Shown here: piece by piece, positions 13,820 to 26,954 of the stretch
Numbering within the stretch: the first letter of the stretch is position 1
How the letters are laid out: each line of letters opens with the position of its first letter
DNA from: Mya arenaria
Lineage: Eukaryota > Mollusca > Bivalvia > Myida > Myidae
Assembly: GCF_026914265.1 (NCBI RefSeq)
Contig: NC_069124.1
Coordinates: 7,280,213 to 7,344,212, forward strand
Direction: 5' to 3'
Length of the DNA: 64,000 nucleotides
Translations under genes and position numbers: made by a program
The notes under the pieces: model-generated
What the model was told of the DNA's origin: nothing
Seen by the model: only the letters and a program-made list of their open reading frames with translations
Database searches by the model: none

Positions 13820-14612
13820 TTTTTTTTTTAAATGTCCTTTAAAGTCTTCATTAAAGGATGGTACCTACATGTATAAGAACAATCATCAATATGCCCATTA
13901 AATGATGGATACTACACAGGACCTTGTGTGGGTTACAAAGAAATGTAGCAGTTTCATGATTCTGTTATATGATTAGAATAGTAATTCCCTTATATAATGA
14001 TAATATTGATTTGTGTTTCTCTAGGGGCATTGTAGGCCTACGGGAGTTTCATTTGTTTGTTTGTAGGAAATGAATAGATGCTTATTAAGTTGCTTGATGT
14101 CTTGATCACTAATCATATATACTTAATGGATTTATATATTACATGTATATAAGTCAAAAGGCTATCATGATTATAACTTGATGCATGAATGTTGTACATT
14201 AATATGATCATACACACTTCTCAAGGGTACGGGTAAGAAATTGATAGGATTACAGTTTTTAAAAAGTACATGTAGAAACAAAATTTATTTTAAAATAAGT
14301 TGTACACACAGGTATTTTATACCATTCAAGGACCATCATTTATAAATATTATGTATGTACATGTAGGTCTCTAAATATTTGGTATAGGTACATGTAAAAA
14401 GAACAACAAAGCAAGAAGATTTTTACTACTTAATACTGTAACCTTTGAACTTTAAGAAAGAATGTCAGAAGGACAGGTGTCAAACATGGCCAGCTCCACA
14501 GCTCTAACAGGCAACATATAATCAGGCGCACCAGGCATGTTTTTTTTTTTCTGTGATACTAACTATATGATATCATAAAAAAGAATACAAAAGAAAACAT
14601 GATTTCATTCTT

Positions 14613-14690
14613 TTGTAATGTGCGACGTCAACAAAGACGAAGGAAGGGATCTGTTGGTGTTTGACTGTTTGTTGAAGTCGCACGTTACAG
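14613..14690. other. 75-nt perfect-looking hairpin
   Basis: GTAATGTGCGACGTCAACAAA pairs with the reverse complement of the segment ending GTCGCACGTTAC. About 21 base pairs form, with one G-U wobble and one mismatch and a loop of about 30 nt. Size and shape fit a microRNA precursor, but they also fit a small palindromic repeat. No expression evidence is available. Confidence 0.4.
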
Positions 14691-15246
14691 ATATGCTTAT
14701 TCGCCGCCTACAGCGGACCATTACACTTTAATTAATCATAAAGATAAGGCTCAGATTGGCAACCATAATAGAGGACCAGTTTGAAAGACAATATAGTCCA
14801 GATTTAAAGACTATTCTGGTTGTGAAGCAGTTACGACCCCCACATGCGAGTGTGTGTACAAAATAAAAAATAAAATGAGACATAACATAATAATAATAAT
14901 TACTTGCTTGTCTCAGCTTTTGATTGCCTAGTAACCATATATAATTGAACTGCAGTACCTTCATTATGAAGATCTTAAAAAAAGGATGCATAAAAGCTAT
15001 TTGTCAAAAACTGCTCTCCGTCAGAAACTGCTTCTCAACCAGTATAGGCTAGCCTAGATATTGATAAATCCACTGATCAGAGTCACATAGCCCATCAATC
15101 TGTGTTGTTACTGGTCCCTTGATCTGGGCTTTATGATATGCCAATCAGGGCCACATTGTCTTTATATCTAGGCCGTATTGCCTGCTCATCTGGGCGTTGT
15201 GTAGTCTAAAACAACAGACGTGTTAAAAATTGGCTCATTGAATCCA

Positions 15247-15803
15247 CAGGCATCTGAATCATTGTTTGTCACTAAAATATTGTTTAAAATCATTTTGGGT
15301 TCATACAATGAGATAAACAACACATCTGAAGATATTTAGTGTCTTTGATATACAAAAAAGATAAATGTACATAAATAATCTGTACACTGAAGCATAAAAT
15401 AACTTTAATAGGTCTGTGTTCAGTACTGTTTACACGGGGAAAATTGAAGATTTTAATTTGCTGTTCTCTTTCCGACTAAAGAAAAACTTGAGAATTTGAC
15501 ATTGAATTATGCTTGTTTGTCTAAAGACAATATAGTTATACCAACATATCATACACCATTTTAAAGGTAATTGACTCTTCTTTCCATGTCACTTATTTAA
15601 AAATGGATTGTTGATATGTTGGTTGAGAAATTTACATAAAACTGGACTCTACCGTGAAATCGGGTAAGTTTGAGTTACATACCTTGTTTCTTTTTTGTAT
15701 ATCACAGACATTAAATATCTTCAGATGTGTTGTTTATCTCATTGTATGTACCCAGAATGGTTTAAAACAATATTTTAATGACAAACAATGATTCAGATGC
15801 CTG
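15247..15803. mobile_element. hAT-like MITE with ~110-bp inverted arms
   Basis: The left arm from CAGGCATCTGAATCATTGTT to about 15355 is the reverse complement of about 15690-15803. The ends begin CAGG, as in many hAT elements. The flanking 8-mers TGAATCCA (15239-15246) and TGAATGAA (15804-15811) agree at six of eight positions, fitting an old 8-bp target duplication. It is non-coding. Confidence 0.75.
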
Positions 15804-17912
15804 TGAATGAACACTGATGATACTGAATATTATCTTCTTTACAGTAGTTCTATTACTCAAATTTAACTCATAGAAATAACATATGGGTAAACTCCTAGTC
15901 ATAAATAATAGAAACTTGTTGCTTTTTCGCACCTTTTCAGATAGCTGTTTGATGAAATTATATCTGTTTGAACGTTAAGAGAGAAAACAAAACCCACAAA
16001 ACATAAATACTCTTCAAAGAAAGGACAACCGCAAAAGGCAAAAGTAGCACACAACATTTTAGATTTATTGTTTACTACATGCAGCGGTTATTGCCCTTAT
16101 ATAACACAATATTTCATGATTTTGTATTATCTGGGAGTAGGATTTGTTATTGATTCCAGGTAATATCTAATTTTACACGTATGCAAACATGTATTATGAC
16201 ATTTATTTGAACGCCGTTAAGATTTTTTCCTCAATAATTGACCACATACCAATTTGCACGAATAAAATTGCTTTATTCCTTCCAGAAAATAGCAATGTTC
16301 AAACTCTCGCCCGTCATCAATGTTTGTCATTATTTAAAAACAATATCCTGTGACTGTTTTTAGTTGAACCCTTGTTTCGCTGTTCATGTTAGCGCAGTGG
16401 TTTGTGGTCTAAGCCATATTTATATCAGGTCTAGAAGTGGATGAGAGGTTGGCCGGACAAATGGGTTTTCTACAGGTACTCCTGATTACCACAACATCAT
16501 AAAATGCCTGATCGGGTATCATATCGTGCCAACGAGAGTTACCAATAGTGTTGTATTCACTTGATTCACAATGTTTTTAATAAAAATGTTTAAAAATAAT
16601 TTGTTTTCTATAAACGAGATATCAATTCAACTTCGCCGAATTGTAAAACACAACAATCGTCTCTCCGCTCCAAGTTCAAGGTCGTAGTGGGATTCAATGT
16701 CAATGTTACGCTTGAAGCTCTGTGACGCCATATGATATAGGAATTTCGATGTTTTGCAATGTTTTGAGTTGTGAAAAGCCTTGACTTTTAGTATCACTAT
16801 AATAATTGAATTTCAATTGCACTTTACAGTATTTTAATTGTCTATTGGAAGATGTGTTAAACGTGTTTAACATGCATTCTCCCACTAAATCTAGTCCTAG
16901 TGGTCAATAAAGCCTGATAGAATCTCATATAAGAGTATCTCTTCTCCAAGGCTAAAATTTGAAGGCCATATTAATTGTCTATGGGTGATTTTAATCAAAC
17001 TGCCCAGAATTAAACCCCTTCATAGTGGAACGTGTGGTTATTTCACCAAGCGGTCAAATAATAAATAAATTTAATAAATAAATGATATATGAAAATTTTC
17101 CTTTCGACAACTTCGAGAACATTTGGACAAATGATTATAAAATGAGCGACTTCAATTTATATATAACCATAATGATTGGGAACCACGTAAAAACAACATA
17201 AATGAGTCATAATCCTCACTTCAACAGTCCTAAAATATCCACGGCGCTTTGTTTCGGAAATATGCACTGTCTGAAGTGGCGTGTTTACTTGTTGACTTTC
17301 TCCTCCCCTGACCCTATCATAGCTGAGCTTTTTCTCCGCGGCCTTTAAGTAAACACACACATTCATGCCTTAAAATACAAACCCCCTTGACAGTATGTAT
17401 GTTGCGGTCCGGGCTGCAGTAACACCACTCAATAGACACTCCGCAGGTGCTCCTCAAGTTGTAAGCAAGGTCAAGGCGTGTTTTTATTAATCATAGCGTC
17501 CAACGACGGGCACAGTAAAAAGTCGACACCAGTTTCGTTCCTTTACCGCAATACCTGCAGAGACCGCGTTTCTAGACATCACTGGTAACCTTCTATACAA
17601 CAATCAGACTACCTGAAACGGACCAGGCCCTGCTATATCTCATATCTCTCGTCCGGGTCGGAACATCACGGGATAGATGGGTAAATGGTTACCGGGTATC
17701 CCATTAGACTAACTTACGTGAGCCGAAGGGAAATATCTATGAAAACCTCAATGTTTATTATACATTGATAGTTTAATAAAATCAAATTATTTACAATGCT
17801 TTACAATATATGAATTTGTGTAGCTTTCTGCTTTGTATTTCACAACACCATAGAACAATGCTCGATTGGGGGCATTTCTTCCAAGTCTTGTGAGATTGTA
17901 AATATATTTTAC

Positions 17913-18035
17913 CTGCCTAGCTAAATATTCCTCGGTAAAGGTCGCAAGCCCCATGTAAGGATTAAAGCCTATATCGTTCGGTTGTGGTGGTTGAGGGAAG
18001 ATGGCGCACCCGAACTTGCGGGGCATTAATGTCAA
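17913..18035 (-). CDS. Candidate coding exon of unknown gene
   Basis: A minus-strand frame starting MTLMPRKFGCAIF and continuing with a proline-rich stretch (FPQPPQPND) and TFTEEYLARQ ends at a usable donor (CAG|GTAAAA, exon end 17913). The composition looks more protein-like than neighbouring frames, but no partner exon or family was recognised. It may be chance. The GT microsatellite sits just upstream of its start. Confidence 0.22.
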
Positions 18036-18055
18036 ATCCGGGACCCGCCCCTTTG

Positions 18056-18098
<43 letters not shown>
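18056..18098. repeat. (GT)n microsatellite
   Basis: About 20 uninterrupted GT units followed by a diverged GT-rich tail (CGTGCGTATGCCCGCGTGTG). Confidence 0.97.
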
Positions 18099-18100
<2 letters not shown>

Positions 18101-18345
18101 CGTGCGTATGCCCGCGTGTGTGTATACTTTATTGTACCATTGTACTCCTTTTACATATCTAACATTACCAGAGGTCAAACTACCATACAGATAAACCTGA
18201 CAGATGTATACCATCTTAATTAAGAGTCAACTCTTATAATTTATTGTAAAATAAATAACATGGGTACAGACGATTTAGTTCCCGTTTACCAAATGAGATG
18301 AATAAATACATATGCTTGGTTAAATTTCGATGCATAACACAGTTT

Positions 18346-21300
18346 TTATGATGTTAATGACAACTTCTGTAATATACATTGTTGAAGCTTTATTGAGCAC
18401 TCCGTATCCTTCAAATAGAAATGTCCACCCTTCAAAATGGTCAGGTCAAACTCTCCACTTGACACAGATCGCCATGCTGAAAGTAATTGAACCATTACAT
18501 CCGTGAACTATTTCTATGATAAAACTCATTTAGACACAACAGGAAAGTCAAAATAAATCCTAATACATCGTTATAGTAACATTTGAATAACTAGATGATA
18601 TCATATCAATTGGCCTTTGTATTGGCTCGAAAGTAATAAAAATATATATAATTTTCCTGCAAAGAACTAATATTTTAAATAAAACATGTTAAACATACAG
18701 TGAAAACTACAAGGGCAAGCCCAGACACTAGTTAATTTAGTCCTAACTAAAGTCAACGAAACGTATTGTTTCAGAAACAATTATCCCATATTATTCAATC
18801 TACGTTCCGATAAATTGTGTGCTCACCTTGCAAATCATGAGGAGCATCGTCACTTCCATCAAACACATGGATGGACGAGCTTAGTACAGGCATAGGGTCG
18901 CTGTTCTCCGCGCTGAAATACATAATATGAAATCTGGTAAAAACAATTTAACATTTATAATCCGTGAGATACTTAACTAAAATCAACAACATAGTTTATC
19001 TCCATTTACCTGATAGTGTTCCGACCAATTCAACTTTCAGTTTATGCTCGTCTTTGCAATACTTGTAAGCAAATAAAACTTAACTTTTTCTTAATTAATT
19101 TGAAAGTAAACGGCTCGGTTACCTGATATTATAAAGCAGTTCAAAATCAGCTTTCAAAGCAGGTAGGAAAATTGAGATGTACTCCTTGTTATCTAGAATT
19201 TCTGACGGAGTTCCACCTGAAATGTGAGCAAAAACTTGATAACTGTTATACATTTGTTTATATACTTAAGTTAATTGAAACTTCGGATCGTCTGAACATT
19301 TTTAAATATCCTGATACATAATATATATGTATATAACATGAACTGTATATCTAAATATTATATAAGCGTCATATACACTATTTAAAGTGAACCTTATTTA
19401 TTTCAGTACCTATTCTTCTGAGAAACTGAATGAATTCGTCTTCACTGTAATTAGTCACATCCTCAGTGCGATGTCGTCGACTTTCGGACTGTAAAATGGA
19501 CAATCATGGTCGTGTTACAAATCTATACACATACGTATATCTGCATATGTATATATCAGCTTTAATTCCTTTACAAAACATTTCTAAATAATACAGTACC
19601 TAATTCAATCCGATATAATAAAAAGTGACCATATGTTATGAAAGAAAGGTAAATTCTAGACAAAACATACATATAATTAATAAGCATCATAATTATATGA
19701 TTTTAGAACAATAAAAAATATTGAATATGTATAAAATGTATGATTCAAATACCACTTTCGTCCTTAAATTCATTATTTTATAAGTATGAATGAACATTCA
19801 GAAGAATGTTGGAATAATACCGTGGTATGCGTCAAATATTGTCGAAAACGAAAAAGGATTTCTAATAAACAACTTTGTTATCTTTGTTTAATCCATCTTG
19901 TCGTTTTATATCAGTATTACAATACAACACTGAATGAAATAAAGCGTCATGTGTGTCACCTAAGCACACTCTTTTCAGAAAGCTCGCATTTATACATAAC
20001 AGTGTAGTCTTGGGCTTCAAGGGACTAGACACCAGATAATACAATTACAAATAAATCGACCCATTTTGATAATTACTGGGTTTGTCTACCACGTAAATCC
20101 CATATGTGGCAGCAACATGATTGTTGCGTTTATTCTTTAAATCATGTAAAATGATGTATAATCAGCCTCCCACTAGCTCGCATTGACAATTGAAATACTA
20201 TATTTGCCGAGTTGAGGATCACCTGGCCCCAATTTCTCGAAACTTCTTAAGCTTAACAGGCTTAAGTAGCTTATTTCAATTACTCAAAATACATACTTGA
20301 ATGGAATTTTGATAAATGAAAAATGGTTTAATTTAACTAACATATAGATAATTCCTTTCTAAAGTATAAAAACTCTTAAAGAAGTAAATATTATCCAAAT
20401 TATTGAAAACCAAAAATAGTGAGTTTAGCTTAATCCTGTTATAAGGGACTTAAGAAGTTTCGAGAAATTGAGGCCTGGTGTCTAGTCCCTTTAACATTAT
20501 GATTTATATCGTCAAAATATCCTAGCAAATAGTTTAAACAGTATTTGTTCTACAGGTTGAGAGCAATGTGCAAGAGTTATTTGAAATGTTCTTATTTACT
20601 GTATTGATAATCGTTTCTGATATCTTAGCCGAAAAACTAAAACAACTAAACTAAACTAATACAAATGTACAAGTAAAATGCTGACATATAAATAAATAAG
20701 TCATATAATGCGTTTATATGCCAAACATTTGCCCATGTGGTTTATTTTGCACACGTGCACTTTTATTTTTAAGTCACTTTTATTTATTTTTTATCAAAAC
20801 ATATATCTTATTTACAAAAACCGATATTGCCAAGAAGAAACAATACATACAAATGTTGATTGGATAGCCAAAATACAGAGAACAGAAACAATTGAGACCC
20901 TTTTTTTTTGGCGTTTCCCACCCATCTATTAGAATGGTGGAAGGCCTTAAGGGCGGTGTTAACGAGGTATAAAATGCCAAACTATTTGAAACGAATTAAG
21001 GAAAATGTTATAATTTATGACCAGTGCGTACCTTGAATTTATAGAATTCCAATACCTAATAGAAGTGTGTAGAACACAAGATTTTAAACGTTGATAAGAT
21101 TCTTAGTTTTATTGGTTTAAACATTATCTATCAACAAACATTGTGAAGAAAGTTATACATTAACTTATTCTAAGTCACTCTCTCAAACAAACTATTTTAT
21201 GCGAGAGTGTGGTCTTGTGGGGAACCAAAGAACCTGCTCCGGGCTTGTAACCAAATACCAAACACATGATCGTACGCTCACAATGATACAATCACTCTTT

Positions 21301-23491
21301 CTTTTAATGAAATTTTTTATCAACGTGTGTATATGTACTTACAAACGGACCGGATGTCCCTGACACAAACAAATGATTTGGCTCGGCTCCGAGCTCTTTC
21401 TTCATATGGTTTGCTGTCAGAAAAGCTAGATAAGCGCCCATACTGCAAGTGTAAGAAAAAGTAAAAATGGAAACAAGTTGTACATCGTATATTACTGTAG
21501 AACTGCAGGGACAAGCCAAATATTTCATGCCATAAACACAACATGCCCAGCCCCGTTTAAGCCCCGTTTAAGCAAATTAAAAGTAGACGCTTGTTTTCGT
21601 AATAAAAAAATGATGGCCCTTCCTCTGCATATCGTCTCAATGTGGTGAACATTTGAAGAAAGTTATTTTAGAACCTTCAAGAGATTCAAAACATATGGAG
21701 CGGGCACGAAATGTAGTCATATGACTTTTGACCTTTACGTGTGACCTTGACCTTTAGCCGAGCTGGTTGTAAAATAGGCTCTGCACATTGCCTTTATACG
21801 AAAAATATCTGTTTGTAGGTATTTTAAAATCTTCGAGCGGTTCATATGAATTTTAACCCCTAAGTGTGACCTTGACGTTAAACCGAGCTGATTGTAACAT
21901 GTATTCTGCACCTTGTCGCGATACGAATAACATTTGTAGGTAGTTCGAAAATCAACAAGCGGTTCAAGATACATGGAGGGGACATTAAATGTAGCCATAC
22001 TGTACACATATTTCCTTTGACCTCTAAGTGCACACGTGACCTTGAAACGAGCTTGTTGTAACACACTTTGTCTAAATATGAACGCTTGTGGCGAGTTATT
22101 TCAAAATCCTTCAAACGGTTCAAAAGATATAAGGGACTCGAAATGTAGGAATTAGACATTTCATCTCTATGTTTGACCTTGACCTTGAACGAAGATGGTT
22201 GATACATGCACTATGCACATTGTTTCAACATGGTGAACATTTATGGCAAGTTATTTCAAAATCCTTCAGGCAGTTCAAGAGATAAGTGTAACTTTGACCT
22301 TGAATCGAACTGGTTGTAACTTGCCCTTAGCAAATCGAATAATATGGTGAAAATTTGCGGGTAGTAATTTCAAAATCTATTTAGTGGTTCAAGCGATATG
22401 GTGAGGACACGAAATGTTGTCATATAACATTAGACATTAGAAAGTGTTACCTTGACATTGAACTTGAACCGAGCTGTTTGTTTCAAGCGCTATGCACATC
22501 GTCTCAATATGGTGAACATTTGTGGCGAGTGATTTCAAAATCGTTTAAAGCGGTTCAAGAGATATGGAGCGGATACAAAATATAGTTATATGACATTCGA
22601 CTTCTAAGTTTGACCTTGACCATGAACTGATCTGGTTGTAACATGCGCTCTGCACATCATCTCAGTATGGTAAGCATTTGTGGCAAGAAATTCCAAAATG
22701 CTTCAAGCGGTTAAAGAGATATGAAGAGATATGAAGCAGACACAATTTGAGACGGACGGACGGACGTACGGGAAGACAACTCGAGCAAAAACAATATGCC
22801 TCCCCTTTACATAATGGAGAAAGAAAACAAACCTATGACCCCAGAATGCAAAAGGTTTTCCATTTAGTTCCCCCTTCACGGCGGAAACAAGCTCTTGTAT
22901 AACGTGGCCGACGTCCGAGCTCACCGGCTCATTGTATCTGCTCTCCCGACCGGCCAAACATACACCGTGCACTGAAACACACGGTAGCATAATGATACTA
23001 TTATGACCATATGGGGGGGGGGGGGTCGGTTTTCATGTTTGATGTCATTTAAGAGCCTTTTTTGCGTTCACCCCCAGATATTCATACAAAGAACACATCG
23101 ACAAAGAAGTTCTAGTCGAACAATTTGGTCTAGGTACAGTTTTAGAACAAGAAAGGTAGGAGATGTCTAAAGAGAACATATGCAACAAGATGAGCATTTA
23201 TAAAAATGAAAATGATATGAATCTTGATCAACAAAGTTAATTACATTCAGATAGGGAGTTTCTACAGACGCACAAAATACATACAAAGCTAAGCCAAAAG
23301 TAAGTCTTACTTTGTATAATGTAAAAAAAATGAGCAAAGGAAGATACAATCGACCTACCTTCGACGTCCTCTGACATGTTTCTTCCCCAGTTGGCGTAGA
23401 ACACAGCCCCTCCCCCTGCCCAGGGGAAGCAAAACAGTTTCCACTTGGCCTGGGGCCGACGAAGCAGGCAATTGAGTACTTTGTCGGACAT
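18346..23491 (-). CDS. OLAH: Type II (OLAH-like) S-acyl thioesterase
   Basis: Type II thioesterases are soluble alpha/beta hydrolases that release acyl chains from the acyl carrier protein of fatty acid synthase or polyketide synthase. Exons: 23359-23491, 22833-22971, 21343-21442, 19410-19488, 19123-19216, 18827-18912, 18346-18476. All have GT/AG borders and matching phase, giving 253 aa with stop TAA (human OLAH is 265 aa). Visible family motifs: KLFCFPWAGGG near the N-terminus, LAGRES, FAFWGHSMGAYLAF with the nucleophile Ser (the GHS codon is split between exons 2 and 3), VFDGSDD with the acidic triad residue, and GGHFYL with the catalytic His. All triad positions are intact. The start MSDKVLNCLL fits the family spacing. 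Intron 2 (21443-22832) is largely filled by a tandem-array element and intron 3 holds nested MITEs. Whether the partner is fatty acid synthase or an animal polyketide synthase cannot be seen here. Confidence 0.93.
20019..20491. mobile_element. MITE with a second MITE at its right end
   Basis: The outer ends AAGGGACTAGACACCAG (20019-20035) and CTGGTGTCTAGTCCCTT (20475-20491) are perfect reverse complements. Inside and abutting the right end lies another inverted-repeat element, 20225-20475. Its ends GGCCCCAATTTCTCGAAACT and the reverse of AGTTTCGAGAAATTGAGGCC match over about 26 bp. The inner element probably inserted into the outer one. Both are non-coding and lie in thioesterase intron 3. 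Confidence 0.75.
21590..22817 (-). mobile_element. Tandem-array element, family 3, 3' end eroded
   Basis: Six or seven diverged units of about 150 bp share the phrases GTGAACATTTGTGGCGAG, TTCAAAATCCTTCAAGCGG and TGACCTTGACCTT. On the minus strand the 5' end reads AGGGGAGGCATATTGTTTTT followed by CCGTCCGTCCGTC. This parallels GAGGGGTATATTGC and the GGTCGGTC run of family 1. No terminal TCTTGTT tail was found at the 21.6-kb end. It sits in intron 2 of the thioesterase gene. Confidence 0.7.
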
Positions 23492-24894
23492 CTATGAGTG
23501 CCACTTGGTATTTCTGCTATATTGTCTGAACAAAATAGTTTGAGGGTAATTATAAATGTTTCATCCTTGAATAAAATCAGAAATGTTTCGTCCTTGAATA
23601 AACAAAATCACTATTTGGTAGGTATTTTCAAATCCCATAAGAGACAATTCTTCACTTACATAAACTATTAATGGATGTTTATATATATATGCTATATATC
23701 GTGTTCTCACATAATGGGGACAAATGTGTCATTGCAGTTTTGGGCACGATGACTCTGACATTTATCAGAGTAACTGCTTTGACAACTTTTTTTCTTCTTC
23801 TTATATGGACATGTTACTCAAAACTAACACAAACATTTTTGCAGTAAACTATTAAAGTTCATGACTGGTCGATTCCACGAACCACCGGTCATCAAAACCA
23901 TTTAACTAAAATTGGGCATTGTTGAAAGGTAGAAATTATATTAAGGCTAATTATTGCCAAAATGCTTGACTGTTTTGGCTATTTAGATGCTTAGAATATC
24001 AGGGGTTTATAATAAACTGAAATGGATTTTCAAAATCAATGATATGTTTGTGTAATCAGAATGTGTTTTATTTATGAGTCCAATTGTGCATTCCTTGTAA
24101 ATATCACTATTCAACCTTTGGTACATAAATATCATACAATGTGTTAAGATGGTCGATAGGTTTAAGTGAAACAGAGTTTCCATAGTTTTAATTGCATATA
24201 CATGTAATTTTGATATACACCGAAGAAGTCAGATTTCTTCAGAGTAATTTAAGAGTCATTTACGAGTACTTACGTCATCATGCTCACATACCATGGTTAT
24301 ACGTTTCCACAATACAGTGAACCATTTAATGCATGACTCAACAATATTCATTATTCCTCGAATTTGAAAACAATGTATTGTTAAACTCAGGATCATTTCC
24401 GATGTGTAAATAATGGGACACAAACTGATATTTTTCATGTTATTTGAGTTATACTAGCATTGCATGAATGCATGTTTAATATTGATAATTAGAAAAATCA
24501 GAGGTAAACAACTGAATCCGATGAAACATTTACCCTCATTTAAAATAAAGCCGTAAATGAAAAATAAAATGCTATGAACGTAATAAGCACAGAAAGCTAG
24601 TGTTAACAATTTCTTCGTTAACATGATGGTCAGTTACTTCTTTAAGCGTTAGTGGAAATGGTTTCATTGGAGCCACCTTGTTTCGTTTATAAGTAGTCTC
24701 GTAAATGACCGAATGGATTCGTAAATGGTTGAGCTCTCGCTATGAATATTATATGGCACAAATGTACAACTATATCTCGAAATCACTACAATATAGGTGT
24801 GCTTACAAATTTAACCGAATTGATGCTCTGAGCAATTTCCTGCAAAGTGGGGAAAAAGGCTGTAGCATAAAAATATTTTTGATTTAGTGGGGTA

Positions 24895-24963
24895 CGAACC
24901 AAGGCCGGTAAAGTCAAGAAAAAGCCACATTCTGATGACTATACCACAAGGCCACCGGGTACT
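24895..24963 (-). repeat. tRNA-derived SINE head or tRNA pseudogene
   Basis: On the minus strand there is an A-box-like TGGTATAGTCATCAGA and, about 40 nt later, a B-box GGTTCGTACCC. This is the RNA polymerase III promoter layout of tRNA-derived SINEs. The segment does not fold into a convincing cloverleaf and I could not define a 3' tail, so this is a remnant or a short SINE. Confidence 0.5.
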
Positions 24964-25682
24964 GTAAACTTTTTCATCACAATAGATTTACTTAATATCA
25001 CGTGATCAACCAATCACGCAGCAAAAAGCCATAATTAAGTGATTATTAGCATGGTTAGTGCTAATGATAAATTGTGGTCTTCAGAGACGATATATTTGCT
25101 CCACTCCTGGTTTGTTTTGCCACACTTGATTTCGTCATACAAAAAGTGCATTTTACAAAAGAAAACATGCATGGGCGAGGTATCCTATTGATTTATATAT
25201 AACATTAGAACATATCAAAACATAACGATATGTTTTGAGCATAAGCAATTGTAACAATTACCTTGCTACCGAGTCTACAAATATGATAATTTGTTTATTT
25301 ATTGAAACATAAATTACTTACGCGGGTTTATTCCGATATTTAATGTCCCATTTAACCAGATCACTTGACCTTTAAGTCATGTATGTGAAACGAAACTACT
25401 TACCATGACAGGCTTTCGATACAGCTCAAAATGGTTTTACAGAACACATAGTTCAATGCAAATACATGTATTGTTTATATGATAAAAATAGATATAGACA
25501 GTTTATGAACATAGCTTTGCCCATATCCACCACAAGATGAATGCAGTTATTATACCATTGATAAGGTATTTGTCACGCGTGTTCATAGTGTTCAGTGTAT
25601 ATGGATATGGTATATGAATACAGTATTTACACTGAAATACATCAACGTTCCTATTCAATGATTGGACTACTTCCTGCTTTAT

Positions 25683-25853
25683 TAAAGCTGCACTCTCACA
25701 GATTTACTGTTTTGACAACTTTTATTATTTTTTTATTTGGAATATCAGCAGTTTTATATCACTAGTTTGCAGATATTTATGCAAAAATTGGCTCATTCCA
25801 AGTCAATTTAAAAAAAAAAATGCCTAAACAGTAAATCTGCAGCTTTAAGGTTA
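25683..25853. mobile_element. MITE with TTAAAGCTGCA ends, copy 1
   Basis: The left end TTAAAGCTGCA...AGATTTACTGTTT matches the inverted right end (AAACAGTAAATCT then GCAGCTTTAA). It is about 170 bp and non-coding. A related copy lies at 32459-32618 inside an intron of CARD gene B. Confidence 0.75.
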
Positions 25854-26544
25854 CGTGCCGTAAATAAATGTCACGAAATATTCATAAATAAACGTTGAAA
25901 TAACATTAAAATAACTACGCGTATTTTCTGTACTTCGTTCAGTAACAATGTCTCCTGAGTGAACATATCGCAATATGTTTGTGTTTTATTGTAGGTTTCA
26001 AACAATTTTTCGAATCTCTTTCAAATATTTCCTACCTTTACAGAATGTCATTCTATATACATTAATAAAAGATTTTAGGTTGGAGCAATTCTCACACTAG
26101 ATTGATAAACGTATCAAACACTATGTAAATAAAAACGAACTAGCAGATCCAGGGGGGATATAGAGAAAGAAGTAATAAATGACACCGAAATGCACAGTTG
26201 TAGATTGAATAACTAAAACATTTCGTGGGAAAGATCTCCCCCCCCCCCCCCACCCCTTTCGGGGAAGTGGGAGTACGCTTATAAAGCAGGCAAGATAAAA
26301 TACATAATTTTAAATAATATTTTACTCAATTATATAAAATCAGATGCAGCAAAAGATATACAGTTAATAACATGCATTGCAATTTTCATTCATCCTTATT
26401 CTTATTCATGTTTCAAATTGAGTCACTATGGAAAGGCGTACACTTGTTCTTGTAAATAAGCAATACACAACCAACTTTAAATAAAACAAAATTGAAATAA
26501 CTCATACATTGGGAACTGCAGGGACAACCACTGCAGACCAAAAC

Positions 26545-26954
26545 CTAGTATGCGCTCATTTCATGGGACCAAACCCCCAGTACGCGCTCATTTTATGAGA
26601 CCAAACCCCTAGTACGCGCTCATTCCATGAGACCAAACCCCCAGTACGCGCTCATTTCATGAGACCAAGCCCCTAGTACGTGCTCATTTCATGAGACCAA
26701 GCTCCTAGTACGCGCTCATTTCATGAGACCAAGCTCCTAGTACGCGCTCATTTCATGAGACCAAACCCCTAGTACGCGCTCATTTTATGAGACCAAACCC
26801 CTAGTACGCGCTCATTCCATGAGACCAAACCCCCAGTACGCGCTCATTTCATGAGACCAAGCCCCTTGTACGTGCTCATTTCATGAGACCAAGCTCCTAG
26901 TACGCGCTCATTTCATGAGACCAAATCCCTAGTACGCGCTCATTTCATGAGACC
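26545..26954. repeat. 32-bp tandem array, 13 copies, with six-unit higher-order repeat
   Basis: The phrase GCTCATT recurs every 32 bp from 26553 to 26937 (13 copies). Variant units recur in order: ATTTTATG, ATTCCATG, the GTACGTGCTC variant, then AAGCTCCTAG. The block starting at 26585 repeats at 26777, a 192-bp higher-order period. A single stray copy (CCAAACCCCTAGTACGCGCT) sits at about 27166-27194. Confidence 0.95.

Larger units (their letters stand above)
13820..18345. other. Intergenic region between NUDT6 and the thioesterase
   Basis: Both flanking genes are on the minus strand. The stretch holds a 75-bp hairpin, a hAT-like MITE, one weak candidate exon near 18.0 kb and a GT microsatellite, all listed separately. 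The remainder is AT-rich with no recognisable genes. Confidence 0.6.

Noticed and set aside
22703-22990. 95-residue ORF as an alternative thioesterase start
   Set aside because: Its N-terminal residues cover the exon 2 sequence preceded by intron; homology and phase support splicing from 23359 to 22971.
24895-24963. Functional tRNA gene
   Set aside because: A and B boxes are present, but no credible acceptor stem or anticodon loop can be drawn.
26545-26954. CRISPR-like regular 32-bp periodicity
   Set aside because: There are no unique spacers between repeats; it is a plain tandem array in eukaryotic DNA.
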